DNA of 64,000 nucleotides from Sphingobacterium endophyticum (GTDB lineage: Bacteria; Bacteroidota; Bacteroidia; Sphingobacteriales; Sphingobacteriaceae): positions 143,299-207,298 of the forward strand of contig NZ_SMMI01000008.1 in NCBI RefSeq assembly GCF_009733535.1, given 5' to 3'. Positions 1-8,913 of this stretch are shown here, in pieces (positions within the stretch are counted from its first letter, which is position 1; each line of letters opens with the position of its first letter). Below the pieces are notes generated by a model that made no database searches, was not told the DNA's origin, and saw only the letters and a list, made by a program, of their open reading frames with translations. The position numbers were made by a program, and so were the translations under genes.

Positions 1-1330
1 CTGAGAATTCCAATTTGTTCAGGAAACCCATTCGAATCACATCAAATTGAGTAGAACCCTCCCCAATTAATTCTCTTCTTCTTTCTTTAAAGATTTCAGT
101 AAATAAATTATCACCAGAAGCATTTAATTTTTCCAACCCAGCTCTTTCACGAATACGGTTTAAATCATCCAACGCCAATTGTGTTTTACCATTTTTATAG
201 TATGCTTCGGCTCTTAACAGGTACATATCAGCCAGTCTGAAAATCACCAAATTATTGTTGATTGTATAATTTGTTGTTGGTAGTTGGTAATAATTAACGT
301 TATCATATTTTCTTAAGAAAAATAGATTAGAACCATCTCCCTTTCTGAAGACCGAATCAAAACGAGCTTCATCTTCATTAAAGTATTCCTCTAAAACCTG
401 TTGGTCTAACCTCCAAGCACTATTTACACCTTTACCTTTAACAACAGGATCCGCCAAGAAGATGTTATAAAAATTAGCATCATTTTCGCCATCTTTTGTA
501 TCAAATTGCATATAGATTTCAAAGATGGATTCTTTAGAGTTGCCTAGCCAGATTTTACGATAATCAGCAGTGGATTCTAAACTATATCCTGCATTAATTA
601 CCTCATTTGCATATTTTTCAGCATTCACATAATCGTGAGACCAAGCATATACATGTGCTAAAAGAGCCTGGGCAGCGCCTTTATTTGCAATAGTCTTTTT
701 AGTTGTGATTAAATGATCAATTGCAAATTCTAAATCTTCAATACAGAAGTCAATGGTTTCTTTTTGTGGAGATCTAGCAATTGGCGGAATATTCTGCGGG
801 TCGTTATAACTCTGTTTCACTAAAAGGATATCACCCCAAACTCGCTGCATATAGAAATTTACAAATGCACGTGTAAAGCGAGCTTCCGCAATTAATGAGT
901 TTTTTTGTGCCTCTCCATCTTCAAAATTCTCAGCTGGAATTAATGGAGTATTTTCAATGATTCTATTTGCTTGGTTGATGATTTCATAGAACCTGGTCCA
1001 GTTCCAAAGAGCTCCTTCTAAATAGGCCGCGTAATTGAAATAAAAGTTTCCAGCCTTACTAAAATCTGTCATATTCCAATGGTCAGGACCAACCGCGAAA
1101 TTTCCAGCGGCAACATCACCAAAGATAAAATAGGAACGTTCATTTCTTAGGGCATTCCTAAGCAAAAGATAGCCTCCAGTTGTAGCCTTGGAAATATTGT
1201 TGGCATCTTTCCAAAAAACTTCATCATAGGTGCTGTTTTCTGGTTCAAGATTGATATATTTTTGACATGAACTTAAGCTGGCCAATACCAATAGGTAGCA
1301 ACAAGCTCTTTTTATATAATTTAATTTCAT
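1..1330 (-). CDS. SusD/RagB-like outer-membrane glycan-binding lipoprotein (C-terminus outside window)
   Basis: Reading leftward from the ATG at 1330, the frame stays open to the window edge, so at least 443 residues are present and the C-terminus is missing. The N-terminus is a lipoprotein signal with lipobox LSSC and the cysteine near residue 22. The body shows SusD-family features: helical TPR-like stretches (AEARFTRAFVNFYMQRVWGD, RLADMYLLRAEAYY, LDDLNRIRERAGL) and the late ERRRELIGEG segment. SusD proteins sit on the cell surface, bind glycan and cap the partner SusC transporter. The gene begins 11 bp after the stop of the SusC gene at 1342-4494, so the two are co-transcribed. The substrate cannot be read from sequence. 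Confidence 0.93.
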   Translation of the reverse strand, partial: MKLNYIKRACCYLLVLASLSSCQKYINLEPENSTYDEVFWKDANNISKATTGGYLLLRNALRNERSYFIFGDVAAGNFAVGPDHWNMTDFSKAGNFYFNYAAYLEGALWNWTRFYEIINQANRIIENTPLIPAENFEDGEAQKNSLIAEARFTRAFVNFYMQRVWGDILLVKQSYNDPQNIPPIARSPQKETIDFCIEDLEFAIDHLITTKKTIANKGAAQALLAHVYAWSHDYVNAEKYANEVINAGYSLESTADYRKIWLGNSKESIFEIYMQFDTKDGENDANFYNIFLADPVVKGKGVNSAWRLDQQVLEEYFNEDEARFDSVFRKGDGSNLFFLRKYDNVNYYQLPTTNYTINNNLVIFRLADMYLLRAEAYYKNGKTQLALDDLNRIRERAGLEKLNASGDNLFTEIFKERRRELIGEGSTQFDVIRMGFLNKLEFS

Positions 1331-1341
1331 TGTGCTCTGTA

Positions 1342-4300
1342 TTAAAAATTAATTTCTACACCCAATGTATATTTCTTAGGTAATGGATAAGCTCCACCAT
1401 TGTATTCACCCTGAGGGGTAACTAGCTCTGCGTCTGGCACAGTAGAAGCCTGAACAGTGAAGATGTTATCAAGCATTCCATAGAACCTTACGTTTTTAAG
1501 GCCTAGTCTGAAGCTATTGATAAACTCCTGAGGTAGATTATATCCAACCGTAATTGTTTTAATTTTAAAGAAGTTACCGTTCTCATTAAACATTGTACTG
1601 AAAGGCAAGAACTGATAGTAATACGATTGATAAGGATTAATGGAAGGAAAACCAGCTTGGTAATTTGGATCCTGCGCTTTTTCTGGAGTCCAGTAATCAA
1701 CACCTTCCAAGTCTGGTAGTCTTGTATTAGCAAATTTATAGGCATTACCCATAATTCCATTGTATTGGCCACTTTTCAAGTTATTGATAATATCTCTTCC
1801 GAAAACAAAAGTGCTTAACACACCTAAAGTGAAGTTCTTATAACTGAACTCATTGTAGAAACCACCAGTCAAAAATGGATTAGGATCTCCAGTTGGCACC
1901 AAGTCACCATCTGCAGCACCTCTGTCAGAATTATCCCATACATCCCCATCTGCATTTACATCCAGCCATTGTGGAAAACCAGGTTTAACAACTGTATTGC
2001 CTTTGAAATAGGTTAATACCTTTCCAGTAATTGGATCTACTGGGATTGCATCCTGATGGTTATATACTCCTTGGTTAATTATCTGTCCCCAACGGTAGAT
2101 TGGGCTTCCAACCTTATAAAGCATTTGTTGATTATAGTTATATGAACTAGAATAGAATGCTTTATTACCGAATGGTAATGATCCGATTCTATTTTTATTG
2201 AATGTTAAATTCAGGTTCGAATTCCATTGGAAAGGATTTGACTTACCCATGTTTCTTGTAGCAAGGGTAATATCCACACCTTCATTGTAAATGGTCATTG
2301 GAACGTTATATGAGAGTCTTGTATAACCTGTATAGAATTGGAATGGGAATGACATAATCGGATCTCTGGTAATTTTTCTATATCCATCCACTGTCAAAGT
2401 AATTCTATCGTTGAACATTCTTAAATCAAAACCAATATTGGTTTGTTCAGATTTATTCCATGTTAAGTTTGGCAAGGTTAATGGCTTTGTATAAGATGGG
2501 GTTGCCCCTCCTTCACCATCATAAGTAATAGTAGGTAGGTCCCAAACATTGAAAGGTGCGTAGAAATCTTGTGGGAGAGTACCTGAAAGACCCCAGCTAC
2601 CTCTGAATTTCAAGAAATTTAACCAAGAAACTTCTTTAAGGAAATTTTCATCGGAAGCAACCCATGCAAGGGAAAGTGCCGGGAAATTACCCCATTTGGT
2701 GTTTTTACCAAAGCGTGATGATGCATCTGCTCTAAATGATGCATTAAAGATATATTTCTCTTTATAGTCATATGAGAATTGACCTAAATAAGATACCAGC
2801 CCAGACTTTCTGATATTGCTGTTTCCATAGAGATTTTTTTGATTCACACCTTGAACTACGTGAATATCATCCGTAGGTAGGTTTTCACCATATAAATAAG
2901 TTGATCTATAATCATCGTATTGGAATGATTGCATTGCAGTTACCGTAATACCATGCGCATCATTGAACTTTTTATTATAGTTCAAAACGTTTGCGATATT
3001 ATAGATATAGGCATTGTTTTTATTGGATTGCGCAAAGTTCCATCCTCTGGTAATTTCTCTTGGCTGAAACTGATCTCTGGTATCAAAATTGGCCTGTACT
3101 GAAGCTTCTAGGGAATATTGCAGTCCAGGTAGGATATCCACATAGGTTTTAGAGAACATATTCAAGATATCGGTTTGGTTATCGTCCATAATCTTGTCAT
3201 ACTGTCCCATATAGAATTCATAATCCAAATCGGAAAGGGCTACAAATGATGAGGGCATGCTACCCGCATCGATAGGCACCACGTTGTTAATTCCTTTGCC
3301 CAGGCCTCTTTTTCTATCCATTCTTGAGGCAGAAAAAGTGAAGTCAGATTTCAGGAATTTAGCAAGGTTGAAACTAAAGTTTCCACGTAGTGAATACCTT
3401 TTGAATCCGGTTTGGCGAACGATACCATCTTCATTGTAATAGCCCAATGAAAGTCTGTAATTTACAATATCGGTACCACCGGCAATACTTCCGTCCATAT
3501 TGTCAATATTACCAGCTTGATAGAATAAATCCTGCCAATCGGTAGCATTGTTATAGCTATTGTTCAAACTGTCTGTTAGTGCCTGAGGAAGAGTTGCCCA
3601 CTGATTGTGGTTTGCATATTGTTGTAGGATATCCAATTTAGTTCTTCTTTCAGTTGCACCAAGGAGCGTGTTTTGAAGTTCGGGACGTTGAGTCAATCCT
3701 TTGTAGTAGGAAACGCGAATTTGCGGTTTACCAGATTTACCTGTTTTTGTAGTGATTGTTACTACACCATTAGCACCACGGGAACCCCATACTGCGGTCG
3801 CAGAAGCATCTTTTTGCACGACGATGCTTTCGATGTCATTGATGTTGATTCCGGCAATGTAGTTCGTACCCGTAGCAGATGAAGAAGCTAAATCTGTCAC
3901 TGACATAGGCATACCGTCAATAATATACAATGGCGTACTCATGGTATTTGCCAAGTCAATTTCCGCATTTAAGTCGGGAGAAATGGTGGAGTTACCACGA
4001 ATGGTAAACGTATTTCTAGCACCGGGTTCACCCGTAAAGTTTTGGATGTTTACCCCAGATACACGACCCTGCAATAAACTCTCAAAACTTGGCGCAGCCA
4101 TATTCTCGATTTCCTTTCCAGAAATCACCTGCACGGCACTAGTAGTTTTTTTCTGAGATTGTTTTTGATAACCAACCACGATTACCTCATCAACGACGGC
4201 ACCGTCTTCTTGCATGCTGATGGTAACTGGGTTTAAGTTTTGGATTGGAGTTTCGGTTCTCTTATAACCGATACCTGTTGTGACAATCGCTGAGGGTAAA

Positions 4301-4494
4301 CTTCTAAGATTTAGAGTAAAACTTCCTTGCGAATCTGTCTGAGTTCTATTGTCAGTACCTTTCTCTGTAATTGTCATACTTTGAAGAGGAGTACCATCAT
4401 CTTTCGTCACTTTTCCTGTGATTGTATTTGTTTGTGCAAACACACTTGAAGTGAAGAATACGAACCCAATAATAGTCAGTAGATGTCTCATCAT
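1342..4494 (-). CDS. SusC/RagA-type TonB-linked outer-membrane transporter
   Basis: This encodes about 1050 residues from the MMRHLL start at 4494. An upstream in-frame ATG at 4575 would add 27 residues that do not look like a signal peptide, so the inner start is preferred. A signal peptide ends at VFAQ. It is followed by a carboxypeptidase-regulatory-like domain (ITGKVTKDDGTPLQ), a TonB-box-like segment (DEVIVVGYQ), a plug domain (KDASATAVWGSRGANGVVTI) and a C-terminal beta-barrel ending in an aromatic residue (GVEINF). SusC proteins import oligosaccharides across the outer membrane using TonB energy. Its SusD partner follows at once. A terminator at 4737-4759 and a palindromic control region at 4621-4648 separate it from the GH operon upstream, so it is probably a separate transcription unit. 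Confidence 0.95.
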   Translation of the reverse strand: MMRHLLTIIGFVFFTSSVFAQTNTITGKVTKDDGTPLQSMTITEKGTDNRTQTDSQGSFTLNLRSLPSAIVTTGIGYKRTETPIQNLNPVTISMQEDGAVVDEVIVVGYQKQSQKKTTSAVQVISGKEIENMAAPSFESLLQGRVSGVNIQNFTGEPGARNTFTIRGNSTISPDLNAEIDLANTMSTPLYIIDGMPMSVTDLASSSATGTNYIAGININDIESIVVQKDASATAVWGSRGANGVVTITTKTGKSGKPQIRVSYYKGLTQRPELQNTLLGATERRTKLDILQQYANHNQWATLPQALTDSLNNSYNNATDWQDLFYQAGNIDNMDGSIAGGTDIVNYRLSLGYYNEDGIVRQTGFKRYSLRGNFSFNLAKFLKSDFTFSASRMDRKRGLGKGINNVVPIDAGSMPSSFVALSDLDYEFYMGQYDKIMDDNQTDILNMFSKTYVDILPGLQYSLEASVQANFDTRDQFQPREITRGWNFAQSNKNNAYIYNIANVLNYNKKFNDAHGITVTAMQSFQYDDYRSTYLYGENLPTDDIHVVQGVNQKNLYGNSNIRKSGLVSYLGQFSYDYKEKYIFNASFRADASSRFGKNTKWGNFPALSLAWVASDENFLKEVSWLNFLKFRGSWGLSGTLPQDFYAPFNVWDLPTITYDGEGGATPSYTKPLTLPNLTWNKSEQTNIGFDLRMFNDRITLTVDGYRKITRDPIMSFPFQFYTGYTRLSYNVPMTIYNEGVDITLATRNMGKSNPFQWNSNLNLTFNKNRIGSLPFGNKAFYSSSYNYNQQMLYKVGSPIYRWGQIINQGVYNHQDAIPVDPITGKVLTYFKGNTVVKPGFPQWLDVNADGDVWDNSDRGAADGDLVPTGDPNPFLTGGFYNEFSYKNFTLGVLSTFVFGRDIINNLKSGQYNGIMGNAYKFANTRLPDLEGVDYWTPEKAQDPNYQAGFPSINPYQSYYYQFLPFSTMFNENGNFFKIKTITVGYNLPQEFINSFRLGLKNVRFYGMLDNIFTVQASTVPDAELVTPQGEYNGGAYPLPKKYTLGVEINF

Positions 4495-4620
4495 AATAAA
4501 GGGAAATTTGGTTTTATATTGAAGCAAATATATTGAGAAGGAATCCTCAAACAAAAAGGTTGCATATGCATCCACTTAGCCTAAATTTAACATTTCTTAA
4601 CTAAATGCACAATTCAACCG

Positions 4621-4648
4621 ATTGCGCAATTTTCAGGCAAACGTTTGC
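4621..4648. promoter_or_regulatory. Two palindromes upstream of susC; LacI-type operator candidate
   Basis: ATTGCGCAAT (4621-4630) is a perfect 10-bp palindrome and GCAAACGTTTGC (4637-4648) a perfect 12-bp palindrome with a central CG. They lie about 130-150 bp upstream of the SusC start at 4494. A CG-centred palindrome of this form is typical of LacI-family operators. No LacI-family gene is present in the window, so the regulator would act from elsewhere. The sites are seen directly; their role is inferred. Confidence 0.45.
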
Positions 4649-4736
4649 ACAATTTTTTAATAAAGGATAAAATAATATACTCCAGATACATATTTGTTGA
4701 TAAATAGAATGATTTTGGGAAAAAGGGATAAAAAGA

Positions 4737-4759
4737 AAAGCGAGCATAAAGCTCGCTTT
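4737..4759 (-). terminator. Rho-independent terminator of the GH71/99-like operon
   Basis: A nine-base stem (AAAGCGAGC paired with GCTCGCTTT) closes a 5-base loop. Read on the minus strand it is followed by a T-rich run. It lies 46 bp past the stop of the GH71/99-like gene and ends that transcript ahead of the second SusC/SusD unit. Confidence 0.8.
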
Positions 4760-4804
4760 CCAACCACTATAATATAACTAAAACAAATCAGCCATACACA
4801 AAAA

Positions 4805-6133
4805 TTAAGGTCTTACAGGTCTTTGACTTGTATACCCAGTTCCCCCTTTGATCCACTTTGCAGATTCACCACAAAGCCATAAGTAATGATCGGTCGGAAG
4901 ATCATTTTCAATACCGACAAACTTTAAACGGTCACCATTTAAAGGGGTATCTTTTTCTCTTGCACTTTTAAAAATTGCGGTACCTTCATCAATTTCGTCG
5001 AACATAGCAACGTATAAGGACATAGCGCCAGCGCTAATGGCATTGGACATCTGCTTCCAGATAAAATCGCCTTTTAGCCGTGGAATAGCATGGTAGATTT
5101 CAGGGTTATTTTGGAGATTTCCCCAGCTGAATCCAGGAAATACCAAAGGAACATAATCCACTTTATTCTGTGATGCCCACTGCATGTCCTCCCTAACTAT
5201 ATTGGGGTTAAAATCATTGATATTGTACCTTCCAACAGCCCAAGGCATAATAATATCCACCTTTTTGATTAAAGTATGTAATGCCGTATTATTCTCGGTA
5301 TCTCTATCCAGGGTCCTCCAATAGTATGGAATACCTAGCATTATAGATACTTTTTTATCACCCGATTTCAATTTATCCACCAATTTATCAACATCTTGAG
5401 TCTTATATTTTCTGCCATCATCAAAACCCACTCCCCAAAGGGTCATCAGCGGCTTTCCATTATGCCATAAATATGTAGGATTTGCGGCCTTATCATACAG
5501 TTTATGCGTTTCAACAAGTTCCTTCCAATCCTGTTCCAATGCAGCAAAGTCCTCCGGTGAAGAACCACTAAGGTCATACATGATACTTATAGCCCGGCCA
5601 TATTTTTTAGCTGCTTTTAAAGCGCTGGTTAGCACTTTGTTGAAATGAGCTTTTCCGGAAGGATTGCTTGGTTTAACCTCCCCTAAAAATCGCTGCATGT
5701 GGACTCCATCAATTCCATATTCCTTCATCCATTTAAAATGACGGTCAATGGTTTCTTCATCATAGGAACTGAAAAGGTAGGCATCTGAACCATCGGCAAA
5801 TTTAAATGGAGACTTGTATTTCTTGCTGTATTCGGTCATATCCGGCCAAAAGTCCACCTTGGTATAACCTGGTTCAAATCTATTGTTAGCCCCTTGATAA
5901 TGGTACCAACCTCTATTTGCGCCATCTCCTTCGGCGTTGAACCATCCTTGGTAGCCCGCCATCACAAGACCCTCATATTTAGGATAGACTAAGCCAGAAG
6001 TATCATATCCATCGGGATTCTCAACAGGGTCGGGCTCATCAGTCTTGCCATTGTCTTGATTTCCAGTTGTTTTTGAACATGCTGTAAGTAAGCCCAGCAT
6101 TAAGGATAGTACAATTAAATGAATTCGTTTCAT
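4805..6133 (-). CDS. GH71/99-like glycoside hydrolase, lipoprotein
   Basis: This encodes about 442 residues from the MKRIHLIV start at 6133; an ATG four codons upstream is possible. The lipobox LTAC places the protein on the membrane, probably the cell surface. The body resembles the GH71/GH99-like TIM-barrel group: VMAGYQGWFNAEGDG near the start, a FDGSD/SSYDEETIDRHFKWM-like region, GIDGVHMQRF, then MYDLSG, WAVGRYN and a late MFDEIDEGTA segment. GH99 enzymes are endo-alpha-mannosidases or mannanases and GH71 enzymes are alpha-1,3-glucanases. The exact substrate of this branch is not clear, although alpha-mannan-type glycans are a fair guess. It is the last gene of a susC-susD-DUF3823-GH operon. 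Confidence 0.8.
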   Translation of the reverse strand: MKRIHLIVLSLMLGLLTACSKTTGNQDNGKTDEPDPVENPDGYDTSGLVYPKYEGLVMAGYQGWFNAEGDGANRGWYHYQGANNRFEPGYTKVDFWPDMTEYSKKYKSPFKFADGSDAYLFSSYDEETIDRHFKWMKEYGIDGVHMQRFLGEVKPSNPSGKAHFNKVLTSALKAAKKYGRAISIMYDLSGSSPEDFAALEQDWKELVETHKLYDKAANPTYLWHNGKPLMTLWGVGFDDGRKYKTQDVDKLVDKLKSGDKKVSIMLGIPYYWRTLDRDTENNTALHTLIKKVDIIMPWAVGRYNINDFNPNIVREDMQWASQNKVDYVPLVFPGFSWGNLQNNPEIYHAIPRLKGDFIWKQMSNAISAGAMSLYVAMFDEIDEGTAIFKSAREKDTPLNGDRLKFVGIENDLPTDHYLWLCGESAKWIKGGTGYTSQRPVRP

Positions 6134-6185
6134 GTCTAAAATCATAGTTAAAGTTTATAAATATGTTAGCTTACTTTTTTAATTA

Positions 6186-6916
6186 TTACGGCACTTTGAT
6201 TTCAACTACTTCAGAATAATTAAATTTTTCAAAAGTATCTCTGACTTTGGCTCCCATTCTGAAATAATAGGTATATCCGGATTTAAGTTGAAGATCCTTA
6301 ATAATATACGTTTCATTTCCAATTCCAGTATTCATATTGCCAATTTCATCCCAATTCTTATTGATCAATACCCTAAACTCATCTTTATAGTAAGCATCAA
6401 TTCTATTTCCGGCGCCACAATACGGCGTAAGGCTTAAGAAAGGTCTGACCTCAATAACTTGAGGATGCCTTGGGTAATGGGAGCTTCCAGTGTACAGGAA
6501 ACATCCATTTTAGCGCCTTCTTTAAGCACAAACTTTGCGTTTTTAATTTTAAGGTAAGGAGTTACCTGAAAATCCTGTGTTCCAGATCCGTTCAATTTAA
6601 AGTCAGTTACAATATCTGCTGGCCAAAATGCACCTGCATAAGGCTGTAGGGAAAATGTCGCTGAGAACAGCTTATTATTGATGAATGATCCATCTTGTTT
6701 CACTGGTAAGTCTTGAGGAGCTGGATTTTCACCATAGCTGGTCTCAAGTAGGCGGATCGCAAATTCCCCAGGTCCAGTTAGAAATGGACTATTCGAGGTC
6801 TTGTCTATCACATTTCCAGATAGTGTAGCATCAGGAGCATCAAAATTGTCTATATCGGCACATGAGCTTAACCAGATAGTTGGTATCAAGGCAAATAATA
6901 TAAATATCTTTTTCAT
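6186..6916 (-). pseudogene. DUF3823 family lipoprotein, frameshifted
   Basis: Two reading frames together make one DUF3823 protein of roughly 240 residues. The first (6434-6916) starts MKKIFILFALIP with lipobox LSSC and runs through DKTSNSPFLTGPGEFAIRLLE to PITQG, then goes out of frame and stops. The expected continuation, HPQVIEVRPFLSLTPYCG, appears in another frame from about 6470 and runs to the stop at 6186. Restoring one base near 6470 gives ...PITQGHPQVIEV..., so a single-base loss is the simplest explanation. DUF3823 proteins accompany SusC/SusD pairs and are thought to be surface glycan-binding accessories. This could be a real mutation or a sequencing error; neighbouring genes are intact. 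Confidence 0.8.
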
Positions 6917-6931
6917 TTTCAGTTTATTAGA

Positions 6932-8899
6932 TTAATAAATTGGGTTTTGAGGATATAGATTTGGATTCTTATTCAATTCTCCGCCTGGAAGAGGTTCGTA
7001 ATACCATTTCTTCTCAAAATTAAAAGTCTTGTTCCAAGGCTCTCTTTCACAAATGAATATATAAGAGTTAATACGTTCACCATTTGGTTTATACTTGATT
7101 TCATCAAGGACCAAATAAGGCATCAGGGAGTTTGGAACGAAGTTATTCAATTCCACATCCGCAGTTCTCCATCTTCTGATATCCCACCAATGATGGTTTT
7201 CAAAACATAGTTCTCTTTCTCTTTCCTCACGAATAAACTGTAGGTTTCCATCGATAGGATATCCATATTTTGTAATGTTTGCTGCAGTTGGATTATACAC
7301 ATAAGTCTTAGCACCGGCACGGTCGCGAACCTTAGCGATATAAGTGAAAGCTTCTGTTTTTAGAGATTCGTTAGATTTCAACAATCCTAACTCATAAGCG
7401 GCTTCCGCTTTGTTCAGAAGGATTTCTGCAAGACGGATAACCTTCCATGGTTGTGTGCTGTTATATAATTTTACCTCTTTCGTTGATATTTTATAATTGA
7501 TGTATTTACGCACGAAGAAACCAGTTCTTGTATTGTTCGCATGACCATCTTTCCACATACCGTGTTCGCCAGTAATTCCAATTTTGGTACCTTTATAATC
7601 GTACTGAGTATTTTTAGGTCCTGCAAGAATACGGTTGGACTCTCTATTGATCGGAGCGGATGTTGACCCCATCTGAGCATCACTAGCTTTACCAGGATAG
7701 CTTAGGTACAATCCTCTCAACATATCGAAAGCTCTTTTTTCTGCTCCATCTCGGAGTTCCATACCAGAGAAGTAGACTGAACCGCGAAGGCGGGGTTCTG
7801 CATCTGCATATAACTCTTTGCGGTCTGTATAACGGATTGGAGTACCTGTTGCATCATTCAATGGAAGTTCACCAAATAGTTCAACAACATTGTAAACTGG
7901 GTATGCTCCAGATTCACTGTCACTAGAAAATGTTGGATTTGGCAATAAGGTAGCATCGTAACTATGTTTTAGACGAGTTCCATATGGTGCTGTGATATCA
8001 TATTGCTTGATGAGGATATCCTCAGGGCTATTTTCGTCCAAGAAAAGGTCAACATAGTTCAGCTCTTTATCTTCTGGTTTTTTATTGTATAATGAATACG
8101 GACCGTTGATCACGACGGTTGCTGCATCATAGGCCTTTTGAAAGAACCATTCTGCTTCCTGTCTAGGAATTCCTGCATAGCCTTTTGTCGCAGCATCCCC
8201 CTGCAAATTGGAATAAAACCCATATTTCGCAATACTTCCAGCATATAACATTGCACGAGAAAGCAATGCTGCTGCCACGTATTTGTTTGCACGTCCTTTT
8301 TCCGATGTAGGAGACATATTATCTACAGCAAACTGCAAGTCTTCCTGAATAAATTTATAGACATCCGATTCCTTATCCCTTGAAACCAATAAAGTTTCCT
8401 TTTCAGCTTGTGGATCCTGAACCTCTTTGATGATTGGAATACCACCATATCGCTTCACCAGGGAGAAGTAAAAAAATGCTCTCAAGAAATGAGCCTCACC
8501 CAGGATATTGTTATATCCATCTTCTGTAAAGTTTTCCTTGTAATTAGGCAGACCGCCAATAAATCCATTGATATTTCTGATGCGGTCATATGGCCAATAC
8601 CCAAATCCCTGTGCTCCGGCAACACCCCAAAACTGCCCTGTCATTTCTCCGGACATTGAAGCCATGTTTTCAAAGTTAACCCAGTAATTATCCCATCTGA
8701 ATCCTCTTTCCGGATGATAGACGAAATCTTCGATAGGAAGATGGCTATAGATACCTGCAACAAATTTTCTTGCGCCATCTTCATTTCCATATAAGGCCTT
8801 CTCGTCCAATACGCCTAATGGTTCTAAATCCATTTTTCGACAGGATCCTACTAAAACTAGGAGAAGGACAGCCAATATTTTTGATAAATTAGTTTTCAT
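6932..8899 (-). CDS. SusD/RagB-like outer-membrane lipoprotein
   Basis: This encodes about 655 residues starting at MKTNLSKILAV (8899); an ATG three codons upstream is also possible. The signal ends in lipobox VGSC. The SusD fold is recognisable from GEAHFLRAFFYFSLVKRYGG, the central helical repeats, IRLAEILLNKAEAAYEL and the late ERERELCFENHHWWDIRRW motif typical of the RagB/SusD C-terminal region. It follows the SusC gene (stop at 8914) by about 14 bp, so the pair forms one transport complex. At 655 residues it is longer than many SusD proteins (about 500-600). Confidence 0.95.
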   Translation of the reverse strand: MKTNLSKILAVLLLVLVGSCRKMDLEPLGVLDEKALYGNEDGARKFVAGIYSHLPIEDFVYHPERGFRWDNYWVNFENMASMSGEMTGQFWGVAGAQGFGYWPYDRIRNINGFIGGLPNYKENFTEDGYNNILGEAHFLRAFFYFSLVKRYGGIPIIKEVQDPQAEKETLLVSRDKESDVYKFIQEDLQFAVDNMSPTSEKGRANKYVAAALLSRAMLYAGSIAKYGFYSNLQGDAATKGYAGIPRQEAEWFFQKAYDAATVVINGPYSLYNKKPEDKELNYVDLFLDENSPEDILIKQYDITAPYGTRLKHSYDATLLPNPTFSSDSESGAYPVYNVVELFGELPLNDATGTPIRYTDRKELYADAEPRLRGSVYFSGMELRDGAEKRAFDMLRGLYLSYPGKASDAQMGSTSAPINRESNRILAGPKNTQYDYKGTKIGITGEHGMWKDGHANNTRTGFFVRKYINYKISTKEVKLYNSTQPWKVIRLAEILLNKAEAAYELGLLKSNESLKTEAFTYIAKVRDRAGAKTYVYNPTAANITKYGYPIDGNLQFIREERERELCFENHHWWDIRRWRTADVELNNFVPNSLMPYLVLDEIKYKPNGERINSYIFICEREPWNKTFNFEKKWYYEPLPGGELNKNPNLYPQNPIY

Positions 8900-8913
8900 A
8901 ATGTTCATTAAAC

